Source: Paramecium tetraurelia
Taxonomy: Eukaryota > Ciliophora > Oligohymenophorea > Peniculida > Parameciidae
Direction of reading: 5' to 3'
NCBI RefSeq assembly: GCF_000165425.1
Contig: NW_001799200.1
Location: forward strand, 248,178 to 312,177
DNA: 64,000 nt
Position numbers and translations under genes: made by a program. Each line of letters opens with the position of its first letter. Position 1 is the stretch's first letter. Below the pieces are notes generated by a model, which worked only from the letters and a program-made list of their open reading frames with translations, had not been told where the DNA came from and did no database searches. Positions 12,000 to 25,252 of this stretch are shown piece after piece.

Positions 12000-12184
12000 A
12001 TTTGTAATTTGAGTTATTATAAAAATAATATCATTGAGTAATGTATATTTTTAGATGAAATCATAATTATTTAAACGAAGTAACTTTTTTTTTTTAATTT
12101 TCACCATTGAAATTAGTAACAGATCATATCAATTAACTTTACATAATATATTTTTATTTATTAAAATCTCTAAAGCAATTATTG

Positions 12185-13818
12185 ATGAAAAGTAAAACCA
12201 CTATAAACATATAGGGTCGAGATTTAATTTCTAGAGCGCTGCAGAAAGAGGCTTAATTAAAGGTGATCAGATGACACAAAAATTAATTAATTAAAATGAG
12301 CCTGATTTAGTTTTGCCATCTTTTATTTTGCCTAACCAATCTAATGGATTGAATCTTTCAGTTTAATTAACGAGAAAAATGAATTCAGACACCTATTCTC
12401 CAGAACATTAAACAAAGGTTCTAAATGAGTCCTAGATGACGAAATTACTCTTACCATAAATAGATAATAAAATACCAGTCTAACAGGATAACTCAGTCAA
12501 TTTACAATAATCATTTCAATTTTATGGACTTATGGATGAAAATCTTGGTTTTTAACATAATTTTCTTCACGAATAATCATTTGAATAAAATCATGAAAAA
12601 AAATAAATATCCCGATAATTGACTTATTCTTAGAATTAATTTTATCTTAATCATTCACCAAGAAGACGATAATATTCTTTTTAAATTAATAAAAACTTTC
12701 AAAGCAACTTAGATATAAACAAAGAGAATGATTTTTCAGACGATGAGATTGAAGAAAGCATTTCAAATTTTGAAAAAAACATTATCTAAAAAGAAAATGA
12801 AATCTAATAAATTGGTGCCTCACAAGATTCAAATCCTTTATTAACTTAAACTATTTAAGAAGTCAAATGCAAAGAGTATATCTACTGCTAGAAATTTAAA
12901 GCCTGTTTTATAGTTATTAGGGCAGTGCTTAGAATGATTATATTAGTTAGGTATTTTATTTTAATAATGATGTTTAGACCATTAAAATAAAAATGGACTT
13001 TAAATTAGCAACTATATTCTTAATTAATTAAATTGTTTAAATTTAAGGATAAATTAGTCTAAAACAAAATAAAATAATGGACTTAAATATCATTGACTAA
13101 AGTTCTATCTGTTTTAAGATATTAAACTCTTAAATAATGGAATTTTATAGTAATATTAATGTATTAAGACTTTAGGAAGGAAATATTGAAGATTTCCAAA
13201 AAGATTTGGCTATAACAAATTTTTTAAATTTATGTTCTCATCTAATTTCCAATCTTGAAGTAATGACATAACCCATCAATTTGTTACCAGAACTTGGATA
13301 TCAATCCTACTTAGAATAATTTGTCGAATATAGATCAACCTACAACATTTTTGTTACCAAAAGAACTGGTTATCTATAAAACAAATACTCGAAAATCAAA
13401 CCTATTGAAAAGGCTATGATTGCAACGGAGTGTGTAATTATGAATAATTTTATACCGAATTTAGTCTTACTAACCGAAAATCAAAAAAGTTTTTAATGCA
13501 GATGATCAAAATATTTAATTTTTAATTCGTGGATTCATCACAATTCTTCAATAATTATTCATAATGACTTTTTCTGATATCCCGTAGGCGTAAACATTGA
13601 ATACCGAATTTAAATATTAATAGATGCAAATTGGTAGAAACAAATATGGGATGATATTAGTTCCCATTCAAACTGATATGGAAGAGTTTTATAAAGGAAC
13701 TTTTAAACTTGACTAATTAAGATCTATTTTTGAAAGAAGAGGGTGGTTTTCGAATCTGGTGAAATAGTTTAAAAAGGTAGTTCGCAACATATACTAGCAG
13801 AAAATTTAAGAATTATGA
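12185..13818 (+). CDS. Tandem family member 1, uncharacterised
   Basis: A model of 515 residues uses introns of 23, 32 and 31 nt. The N-terminal ~210 residues are Asn/Ser/Gln-rich. A short basic-hydrophobic helix near residue 235 (K-F-K-A-C-F-I-V-I-R-A-V-L-R) is followed by a ~280-residue helical domain whose landmark is I-F-V-T-K-R-T-G-Y. The same layout recurs in the next three genes. The last intron (31 nt, about 13443-13473) is uncertain: splicing it removes residues that align with the paralogues, so a frame error or a weak site is possible. The function is unknown. It ends 41 bp before the next member. Confidence 0.5.
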
Positions 13819-13859
13819 TTATATTTCAAATACTTTTTTTTAAATTACTAGAAATAATC

Positions 13860-15327
13860 ATGTTGAGATAAAATCAAAAAAAATTATCTTTGTCACTCCA
13901 TTAGGATTACATTTTGCGTAATTATAAAGACTCCCATCAATGTCAAACAGTGACTGTTAGATAACAATAAATCCCTAAGCTGAACCTTTCTCCTATACGT
14001 CCAAGGCAAGCCAAAGCTCCTCGTTAAATAACATGTAACTTAGATGTGTATATGGATTAACTCTCGACTGCAAATTCTTAGCTAAATTCAAAAATTAAAG
14101 CTGACATTAACTATACCATGTGTTATGATCAAGATGAGCTGAAGCTAAGCCGAAAGATAGGTAGTGCTTGATCTAATTTTAGATTATAATTATACTCATG
14201 GCGAAAAAGTCAGATATAGGTCAACTATTAATCCTTCTACAATTCTTAGAAATAATCTACAAGAAAAATATTAATAGAGTCCTGAAAATTTTCTAATATA
14301 AACCTCAAGATTTACTAAAAGAAAATAAGTAATGCCATTCAAAATGTAATACTAAACTGAGATTAGTAGAATTACAAATTTATTTTGTTAGAATTAAAGA
14401 AAATTTAAAATTCTAAACAAATTTAGATGTCTTACCAGAACTATAGGGAGATTTGTTTTGTTGTATTTAAGATTGGCTTAACATATATCAGATGACTATT
14501 ATGCTTAAAGAGCTAAGATAGAACATTTTAATAGCTTAAAAACCGCATTTAAACTTGATAGAAACCTAAATGAGGATTTCATATAAAAAATGCAAGAATG
14601 GGCTGCTCCTGCGTTTTAGAAAATACTTTATTATATGGAAAAAAATTCTGAAAATAAAGCAAATGATGAGTTAATAGATAGTGAGAAGATTTAAGACTAA
14701 GAGCAACTTTGGTGCTTGAACTACGCAAAATTTCTATTTTAAAATATTGAATTAATAACCAGAAAAGGTTATATTCCAATTGAAATTATTAAAGAAGTAT
14801 CCAAGGCTACTATGATAACAAAGAATACTTAAATGACATTATTCCTTGCAAGAAGGTTAAAATTCTAAAATTCACCACTTTCAAAAACAGAGTATTAACT
14901 TATGGCTGGTGAATTTGTATATTTCAACATTATAATGAGGTAGTTCTTTGATTAAGCAAATAAATTAAAATATTCATCTCTTAAACACAATCTTTAACAA
15001 AAAAAAAAAATAATAGAAGTTGCCAGTATCATACATATTTATTTTATTAAATACTTTCTTAATATGCCTTAAAGAGGAGATGTTAGTGATAAACTACTTT
15101 TTTAGCGAAAGCTTCATATTTCTGGAGATAAAAATCAGGAATTAATTTTGATAGACACCAAGGATATTAGTTTGTCAGAAACCATAATTGTAGGATTAAA
15201 ATCAGAAGAACATGTCAGGAACTTGTTGAAAAAAAAAGAGAGTTTATAAAAATTATTAGGAAAATTATTTGATAAAACAATACAGAATATTTATTCTTAA
15301 ATTGAAATTTGTGATAATTTAGATTGA
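13860..15327 (+). CDS. Tandem family member 2, uncharacterised
   Basis: 481 residues with a single 22-nt intron near 14171-14192. The N-terminal ~150 residues are basic and Ser/Pro/Gln-rich. A basic-hydrophobic helix follows (K-F-K-I-L-N-K-F-R-C-L-T-R-T-I-G-R-F). The rest is a helical domain with T-L-F-L-A-R-R-L-K-F at the family landmark, then Y-Q-L-M-A-G-E-F, and a C-terminal segment V-G-L-K-S-E-E-H-V-R-N-L-L ending in a helix. All of these align in order with members 1, 3 and 4. No catalytic motif or known domain was recognised. Confidence 0.65.
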
Positions 15328-15415
15328 CTTACTAATCCCAATGATCAATTTTATATTTAATTTCTTAAATTATATAAATACATTCCACAAAAACTTAAAT
15401 ATAATTAAACTGCGA

Positions 15416-16951
15416 ATGTTTCATTAACTTTTATTACCACCAAATAGAAATACTAAGAAAGATTCTAAGCCTGATCAAAATACGAAAAATATTTAAAAGA
15501 ATCAATTACCCTAACTTTCAAAATATATAGAGAATGAATTAATGAAAAGAAGTGTTCAAAAAGAATAAGAGAGACGAATTTCATTATAGTAATAATCAAA
15601 TCAAATCGATGAAGATTTTAAAAATAGCCTATTGCTATAAAGAAGAGTTAATAAAAAAGAAATCGATCTATCTGTAGGATAAAGAAATTCTATAATTCTA
15701 GATGTAACAGAAAGAAAACCCCACAATAAATTGAAATAATTATAACATCCTATTAGTTAATGTATCACTATTGAGAACAAATTAAATTATAATGGAGATA
15801 AGGAAGAACCCAGTAATAAGTTAAGATCAATATCAGTCAACCAAAGAAATCCACAATACTCACATTCTTACTTAATGGAATAAGAAACTCCTAATGAATT
15901 TTAAAAGAATATGTTTTAATGTAATTAGATCTTAGATTTTAAAATATATATTGATTCATAACATTCTCATAATTAAATGGAAAAAAAATAAGGTAAATAA
16001 ATTCCTAATTATATAAATTTCTTTGAAAATAAAGTTGAGTAACCTTATAAATATGGAAAAAAAGACTTTTAGAAATATAAAAAAACTAAAAATATTCTTA
16101 AATTGTGGGGCTTTATATTCATTTTTATATTTAGATTGATTAAATAATTGAGAATAAAACAATTAAAAACTATTTAAAATTTAAGAGAATTAAGAGTTAG
16201 GTTAGAATCCTCCAATCAATAACAAATTGTTGACATTAAAATGAAATGGCATGATAAATTAATGGAAAAAGTGTTATTAACAATCAAATAGAATAAGTTC
16301 TCTTCAAATTTTAAAGAAAACTAAAACCCAAATGATAAAAAATTTATCCAAAATCGAAAATAATGGATGATAAATTTGACTTTATTGTTTTTTTAGAATT
16401 TGGATTTAATGACGAAAGCAGCAAATCTCAACCAAGAAATTTTGCTTTAAGCCTAAAATCACATTTTGTAAATAAACAAAAAATGTAGTTTATATGTGGC
16501 AAAGAGAATTAAGACCAAACTAAATTCAAAAGAAAAGTTACTAATAATTTGTGATTACTTATTCCTTTCTTTTATAATTGATGAAATTATTAAAAACTCA
16601 AATCAATTACAATGCATAAATGAACATCACCTTGCTGAATCTAAATTTTAATTAGTATCTATTTGTAGTTTGATCTAAATTCTTTATATGAATTACTTTA
16701 AGGAATTATAAGTATTTTAACCGAAAGTATTAAAAATCATTTAGAAAAGATTAAATATTAATAAAACAAAAAATCAAGAACTAAAAATTATTGAGGATGA
16801 AAATATTGACTAAAATGAGATTATTATATTAGGCTTGAATAATTTAGATTTCTATGAAAACCTAATAAAAGAAAATTAAAAATGGTATGATGAAATCTAA
16901 ACCTTTTTTCGAAATAGCATCAATAATTTAGCATCCTAAAATAATATTTGA
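15416..16951 (+). CDS. Tandem family member 3, uncharacterised, intronless
   Basis: A single uninterrupted 511-residue frame under the ciliate code. The N-terminal ~210 residues are Asn/Gln/Lys-rich. A hydrophobic stretch (W-G-F-I-F-I-F-I-F-R-L-I) flanked by Lys/Arg follows and could be a membrane anchor or an amphipathic helix. The conserved domain holds S-L-Y-V-A-K-R-I-K-T, a hydrophobic repeat L-L-I-I-C-D-Y-L-F-L-S-F, and the C-terminal segment I-L-G-L-N-N-L-D-F-Y-E-N-L-I-K-E-N-Q-K-W. It lacks introns while its neighbours have one to three, which is unusual for recent tandem copies. Confidence 0.7.
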
Positions 16952-17125
16952 TTCTATATATTTATCTGCTGTTTTTTTATAATAATATTTTACATACACG
17001 CATAAAGAAGCTTAACAAATTTCTTATAAATAAATAATTTACTCTTTTTCAATTAAAATCTAACCACTTCAAATTTACCACCTACGAAAACAATAGAGCC
17101 TCTATTTATTGAATTTAAAAATAAA

Positions 17126-18050
17126 ATGAGTAGAAATCCTTTTGGAAGAAAAATTCAATACAATAGACGATTAAGATAAACTAAAAAAGGACCCAAATAG
17201 AATACTAAGATAACAAGTGATCACCATTTAACAAGTTTCTTATAAGTTTAGAAAATAAGCATAATAAGTAAATTTGAAGATGACATCAATCAAATTATAT
17301 TTATTTTTGTTTAATTAAATACATTAATTATATCATCATTAGAAAATGTAATAAATATGACAAATGAAGGGGTCGTTATACATTAATTAAAATAATATAT
17401 ACTCATATTAAATCAACTTGTCTAGAATTTTCTGAAGGAATGAACAAAATGGTCTCTTCAAAGTATCAAATAATTGAATTTAAACATATTCAATTTATTA
17501 AGTATTATCGAGTAAATTTAGTTTGAAAAGAATTCAATCAAAAGACAATTCAGAAAAATTGCATGTGAAATTGATATTTTATTAAATCAACTAAAGAGGA
17601 CTAAAATGTTGATAGCTAAATTCTACTTTTTAGTTGTATTCAAAATGTATTTTTAAATTAAAGAGGATTTTACAAAAAACTATTTACTTTAAAGGGCAAA
17701 GCCTTTGTTTTGATTTGCAAACATTAATATTATAATAATATAATTAATAGCTAGGCTCAATTTTAATCAACTTAGAATATAATGATAGTATCTACCAAAA
17801 ACTAACCAAATTTATTGCCCTCTGACTGGAATTTTTATTTAATTCCTATAAATCAAATACTTTAAAGACATTGCTTTGGTTAAAGGATAAAATGTGTAAA
17901 TTATATAAAGTTACATCGGCTTTGGATAAATTTAAAGAAGTATTTAAATCAATGAAAACATAACACTCAGTTCCAACAACAGGTTATATTGACATCAATT
18001 TATGTAAAATCTTAGATAAAATTATCTTGAACCTTCTCAATTAAATATGA
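17126..18050 (+). pseudogene. Unresolved or decaying gene in the tandem cluster
   Basis: The start is convincing (a basic N-terminus, M-S-R-N-P-F-G-R-K), and the end reads as a helical C-terminus finishing at a TGA at 18048-18050. In between, the frame contains TGA at 17441-17443 and 17711-17713, and the downstream frame has another at 17823-17825. I could not remove these with any GT-AG intron of 18-40 nt. Each TGA sits where glutamine (TAA/TAG) would read naturally, as expected if Gln codons mutated by a single A-to-G change. It could be a pseudogene, two short genes, or a gene with splice sites I missed. Relationship to the flanking family is not evident. Confidence 0.4.
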
Positions 18051-18120
18051 TTCGCTACATTAAGGCAATTTAGTCAATTAATTGTATTTATTAATAATTT
18101 TTTATTACATCATCAAATAA

Positions 18121-19749
18121 ATGCTATAATTATTGTAACCGGGACAGTTTAATCTGCATATAACTGATAAAAATGCAGTCTTTAGTCCAAGATTAAATGA
18201 TCATTATCATTAACCTTATGCTTTGAAGCTAAAAAATAAGGCCATCTAACAAGATTCAACCTAGTATGAAAAAGATGTTCAAATAGATAGTCATGTTATA
18301 TAAACTAACGAGTAAACATATAAAACATATTAGACTTTCTCAAAATCAACTTTTAAAATTGAAAATGTATGAGTTAGAAAACTTAAGTTTAAAATAACAA
18401 AATGAATTGTTGAGTAGAGAAATAGGACATAAGCATAAAGAAATAACTAAACTAATAAAAATTTGCTAATATCCTCATCTACCCCCAGTCATTAAACCAA
18501 AATAATTTACATTTCTTGATTAAGAATTTCAAGAATATTTGCCTTCTACAAGTGGGCTATACCAAAATGGATAAGAATCAAAAAGAGCATAATCATACGA
18601 CTATTAGAACCAATCAAGAAATGATAGTTATTCAGACTCAAATTCTTATTAGCATACAAATAGAAGTTATAGACCTAGCAGAATTCAATCAAGAAATTCA
18701 AAAGAATTTTAAAAGTATCATGAGGATCCCTCTTAACCCTCATAATTATACTTACCCAATTTACGGGTAAAGTCCACACCAAGAGAATAATATTAAATTC
18801 TACATAGAACAAGGAGATATCATCTAAATGTTTCTCGTTTAAAAGTCCTTTTTATATTTATATTAGCATATACAAGGTGGAGTAAAAATTATAAGTAATA
18901 TTATATCTTATCAAAAGATAAAAACGAAATCTAAAACTGTAGCAACTTAAACAAATTCGATCAAAATATACAAAATGTCTTGAAACAATCTCCAATTAAG
19001 ATGTACTGATCTGCAAAATCATTATCAAATAATGGATATCCAATATTATAGACCCTTTGATTAAATCTTGTTCTTCAATTTAATTTATACAACAGTCCAA
19101 TGAAAATTCAAAAAATCCAAATAGTGAAAGCTCTATATAGTGCAGATAGAATTAATTGATGCAATTAACCATCTAAGTTATGAATAACATGGAAAAATTT
19201 ACAGAAAAGGATAAAATTCCAGAATTAATTTAAACTTCTCTATTCTTATCATTGTTTAAAAGTTAAAACTTAAAAGCTCCATTATTTGTTGCTAAAAGAA
19301 CTAAATACTATGCAAAAAATACACTTAAGATTGGAATCTATTAAGAAAAAATGATTGCAGGGGAATATTTCATTTTTAGATTATTTGTATCTAATTTAAT
19401 TGAATCATCCAATAATATGGCTTATCAAAATATCAACCATAAAATGTAATGTAAGTTTATTATTCTTGCCATAATGGGGATATTGTAAATTTTGTATGAA
19501 GATTATTTTTCTGAATTAAAATAATTAGATTAACCTTCGACTGAACTCTTTTAGAGAAGAATTAAAATCAGTAAATCGTAGGATATCAGCATTATAACTG
19601 ATGATAATATTGATTAAGATGAATCTTTAATATTTGGGCTTCATGGTAGAAAGAATTTTGATAATCTAATGGAAAAAAACTAGGAATGGTTATTAGATAT
19701 ATGTAACAAATTTGCTAAGATTTTAAATAATCTGCATTAAATTTTGTGA
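18121..19749 (+). CDS. Tandem family member 4, uncharacterised
   Basis: 527 residues in three exons with introns of 22 nt (18312-18333) and 23 nt (18895-18917). The N-terminal half has a short coiled coil and a Ser/Tyr/Arg/Gln-rich stretch. It is followed by a hydrophobic-basic helix (L-K-V-L-F-I-F-I-L-A-Y-T-R-W) and the conserved domain: P-L-F-V-A-K-R-T-K-Y, E-K-M-I-A-G-E-Y-F-I-F-R-L-F, I-F-G-L-H-G-R-K-N-F-D-N-L and N-Q-E-W-L-L. The C-terminal ~50 residues align closely with member 3. It is the last copy before a 0.9-kb gap. Confidence 0.65.
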
Positions 19750-20684
19750 TTATATTTGTAAATACTTTTTATCCTCACATTTATTAAATAACCTATTTTA
19801 AATAATTTAATGTAGATCAATCTCTATATTTATAAAATAAATCCTTAATATTATTCATATTTATTTTAATAATATTTTTAGTTAAAAAATAAATGTTATG
19901 TATTATTAAGTTAAATTATAATATAATTATATTTTATTTCGAGATAGATGAAATTTCTAGGTAATTATCACCTTTTGATCATAATTGGCACTAATAGAGG
20001 ATATGAAATGACATAACATACGATAATAAATATGATTATTATAATTGCTTAGATTAAAATAGGCAAGTATTTTATTATTTTATATTAATATTCATAAACG
20101 AATAGTAATTAACTAATATTTTTGATTTTTTGTGTTCTTTGGAGATAGTGAATTTAATCATAGAAACTATTACAAAGGATTATAATTGTTACATGAATAA
20201 ACTGCGAATTCTTTTTGATGAAATTTAAGAAGCAATAGAAATAAAAATTTTTTAGATTTTTTTAATTAATATGAAAGTGAATTGAAAAAAATGGAATTTA
20301 TTGATAAATAAAATTAGTAAAAAAGAGATGATTATTTATTCTCTTTAATTGGTTTTATTCTTGATAATTGAACAAAATGAATTGTTATAATGAGATCAGA
20401 TTTTCTAGAATATTTTACTTTCTTCTTCCTGATTAAAATAAAAGCTAAGAATTAAAATATTCTTATTAATATGAGTAATATGATAATAGCTTTGAATATG
20501 ATTCACATATAACTATAATAAATCTGAAGTTTTATGAAGGAATAAACACAGTATTTATATACAATTTTTGTACTATATATGCAGATTCTAGTTATATAGT
20601 TTTAGATAATATAATTTGTTTCGATTATTGAATGAGTTTAATTTATTATAAGTTATAATTATAAAGAGCAATAATAGTTAAAAA
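19750..20684. other. Intergenic, 935 bp
   Basis: Extremely AT-rich. A run near 20135-20210 on the plus strand reads like protein for about 30 codons but has no start and hits a TGA, so I do not call a gene. No RNA structure was recognised by eye. Confidence 0.4.
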
Positions 20685-20936
20685 ATGAGAAAATAAATAT
20701 TAAGTTTTGTGTTTAGCAAAGGATTTGTAAGAAGAAGGAATATATGGTATGTTGCATTTGTTACTCCTTTTATTTTATTTTTAAGTGAATTCGAATCGCA
20801 AAAGGTAGAATTAATAGCTTAATTGGCTTGGAGAAAAAGATTTGCTTTATCTTAATTTAACTCACCATAGTTGGATTGCACTAAGGAAGAGTTTGAAATA
20901 ATTGACCACAAAATAAAAATGAACAACCCAAAATGA
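20685..20936 (+). CDS. Small one-pass membrane protein (83 aa)
   Basis: An intronless 83-residue frame, too short for standard ORF calling because it contains TAA/TAG Gln codons. A basic N-terminus (F-V-R-R-R-N-I) precedes one hydrophobic segment, W-Y-V-A-F-V-T-P-F-I-L-F-L (~residues 21-33), and a charged tail with a second Trp-Arg-Lys-Arg cluster. The short basic N-terminus plus single span resembles accessory subunits of mitochondrial inner-membrane complexes; this is inference only. It converges with actin, whose stop is 47 bp away. Confidence 0.55.
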
Positions 20937-20983
20937 GTATTGATAAAATGTTATTTATATTGATTATTAATACTTATTATCTC

Positions 20984-22167
<1,184 letters not shown>

Positions 22168-23392
22168 GTGTTTGTAGATAAATAAAAGATATTATTGATT
22201 ACGATTTCAATTCTTTTCCCTTTTCTAGAGCAAATTAAATCAATTAAAACAATTAAATCTTCTCACATACCCCCAAAATTTTTATTAATTATAACGTATT
22301 CTCTATAATACACAACTTTGATATCTATTCATTCTTTGACTAATTCATACATACTATTTAAAACTCAGTCTATATTAAACAAAAGAATAGCAAAAGTGAA
22401 AATAATATTTCTCATCAGGGTTCTATATTATATGAAAATAAGAAATATCTCTAAGAACAAATTAATACAAGCAATATTATGAATATACTATCTAATTCTG
22501 TATTTTAAATTAATTAAATGAATCCATCAAGTGTTAATATATCCATACTCAATTATTATCATACATTCAACCCTTGTGAATTATATACAACTCTGTTCAC
22601 AAAACTTTAGAGTTATATAGTCTATTTAGAATCCTATTTTTTAATTCTATTAAACTTCGCAGATATTTCATTCTAAATTTAATTTTGTAACAAAATAGCT
22701 CATTAATCTAATATTTACATATATATAGAATAAGAATTATTATTTGTTACATTATATTATTTTTCTTAAAATATATACTTATTTACAATGCTATTCAGAC
22801 TTAAAAATTGATAATTAGAGTTAGAACATTATCTCCCTTAAATTCACTAAAGTGTGAATTGTTTTGAACATTTTTACTCTCTCTTAAAGTTTATCAATAA
22901 TTGAGATAGAAATTATGATAATTGAATAAGTGATATGCAATAGATTATCAAGATAAAATAAATCAATAATAATATAACAAAAAAAAATTTAAAACATCAC
23001 TAGGAAAATAAAAATTCTTTTTTAAGTTTGAATGAGCTTAATGACTTGAATTCTAAAATGATAACTTTAATCATTATTAGCTTTACCAAACTATTTTGAT
23101 TGAACTAGTCTTTAAAATGATTTCAATGATTTTGACAATTATGAGGAAAATTTGATACAAAACTAACAAGCATACTTTTTAACTCACCCCTAATATAAAT
23201 ACTATTAATGTAAAAACTTGTTATTTCAATTTTTTGAAGTAAAATAATATATTGCCATTTACAAATTAGACTATGGATAATAAGAAATTTGATAATTTAA
23301 TCTGTTGATATATTTCATTTTAATTTTTGGATCTACAAAAATGGAATTGAAAATGATAAAATTTAAAGTAAATATTATTATTTTTATTAAAT
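22168..23392. other. Intergenic, 1.2 kb between divergent genes
   Basis: The longest gap in the window. It is very AT-rich, with several TGA in all frames, and no coding pattern was found on either strand. It presumably holds the actin promoter in its low-coordinate part. Confidence 0.45.
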
Positions 23393-24850
23393 ATGGAGAT
23401 TCCTTTTGCAGTAACTTTTTTAGGAGTATTTGGATGGAATGTTTATTAACTAGTGCAAAAATATAAAGCTAGACGGAGTTAAAACTACTTGATAAAATTA
23501 ATAGATGATGAATCAAATTCTCTGATAAATACATTGTCCCCTTATAAGAAAAGGAAATTAAATGATTATAAAGAGGTTGTTATCAAAAATCCTTAAAAAG
23601 TTGAAGTTTAAGAAAATCCAGAGGAGTGTGAATCCAATACAAGATGAAAGAAATACAGACCATATTTAGAATAAGTGGGAGTAAGAAAGATTTTAAAAAC
23701 AGGATTACTTAGACGAATGTCTGCACCTTTCATTAAATGGATTATGCTTAAAAATAATGAGCATATTAAGAAAAGCAAATAAAATTAGGATTTTTCATTC
23801 GCTAGTTAACAATAGAACCATTATCATGATGATTAGAAAATTGATATACCAGATACCAATAGAGTTGATGAATTGAATGATTCTGAATCATAAGACAAAG
23901 AGAAAAATAATTTAACTTTTTCAATTGATACAGATTAATAGCATTAGAAATAAGAAGATGATTTTAATTGCAATTAATAGATTGAAAATTATCAATGTAA
24001 TTTCTAAGATGATTAAAATGTTGGATAATAAATTTTCCATTAAGAAAATAATAATATAGGTTAAGAAAGTTTTCACAATTTTGAAGTATAATCAAATTTG
24101 TTATAAAATTTTTACAATCATAATTAAGAAGAATAAGTATCGGCTGGCTTTCCTTATAATAATAATTTAATTCTTCCCAATTAAACACCTAATTTAGTTC
24201 ACAATTTATCTTAAATTAATTATTAAGCTCAAAATATATAGATCGATATATTTAATTAACTAGGATAATAATAATTTTAAAACTAAATTAGCTATCAAAA
24301 CTTTGCTAATATTTACACATCTAATCCTTAACCTATCTATTCAGTCAATAATATTTAATAAACAACTTAATCATATAATCAAGGATATTAAGGAATCCCA
24401 TATAACTAGTGCAACTTGGATTTATTAAATTATTAATAACCTAACTACAATCAATAACATTAGAGTATTACAAATCAAAATACATCTATTCAGAGCTATA
24501 ATTTCAAAGAATCTACCTAAATCCCTAAACTATAAAAAGAAGAAGAATAATTTAGTTTTTAAAAAAGAAATAATAGATCTGATTAGATCCATCAAGAATA
24601 GAACTAATAATAAAAATAAAGCTAGAGAACCTCCAATAATTAGGTTGCAGGATTAAAATATATCAAAGGATAAACAGATGTACCTACAAATTCAACAGAT
24701 AATTAATCCAAATCACAGAAGGATGAAAATAAAAATCAAGTGAATGACTTTTCATTTTATTTACAATTATTAGGTGGAGGAGGAGGAGGATTCAATAGTA
24801 AAATAAGTGTGCCATCAGGAAATTTGTTATCTTTATTATTGAATAATTGA
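23393..24850 (+). CDS. N-terminally anchored Asn/Gln-rich protein, unrecognised
   Basis: 474 residues with one 33-nt GTG...CAG intron (23626-23658). Residues ~2-22 (P-F-A-V-T-F-L-G-V-F-G-W-N-V-Y) could be a signal anchor. A basic segment near residue 85 (V-R-K-I-L-K-T-G-L-L-R-R-M) follows. Residues ~115-440 are Asn/Gln/Tyr-rich and prion-like. The C-terminus has a run of Gly codons (L-L-G-G-G-G-G-G-F-N) and ends hydrophobic. No enzyme domain is visible. The long N/Q tract makes phase separation or scaffolding possible, but that is conjecture. Confidence 0.55.
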
Positions 24851-25252
24851 TTTTCATATAGTATATTAATAAATATTTCTTTCCAAAAATAAATTTAAAC
24901 ATGATTGAAAATTACATTATTAAATTGGAATTAAAAAATAACAAATAATTCTCTAATTAGAATAAGATCTTTTAGAATAACATGAATTTCATCTATAATT
25001 GTGTATTCGAACTATAACTCTTAATATTAGATTTAAAAGGTTAAACCAATTAAGAATACATTGACTATTTTTAAATAAAATTCTCAATTATAATTTTTTA
25101 TATTTTTTATAATTCTATGTTCATTACTTTAGATAATGATTTAGAGCAAAAAGGACAATATATATATTTTATAAAGCCTAGTGATAAATAATTCTAAAAT
25201 AGTAATATCATTTTAATTTAGTGAGTCTTGATTATTAAATTCATATTTATTT
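24851..25252. other. Intergenic
   Basis: 402 bp, AT-rich, nothing recognised. Confidence 0.45.
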
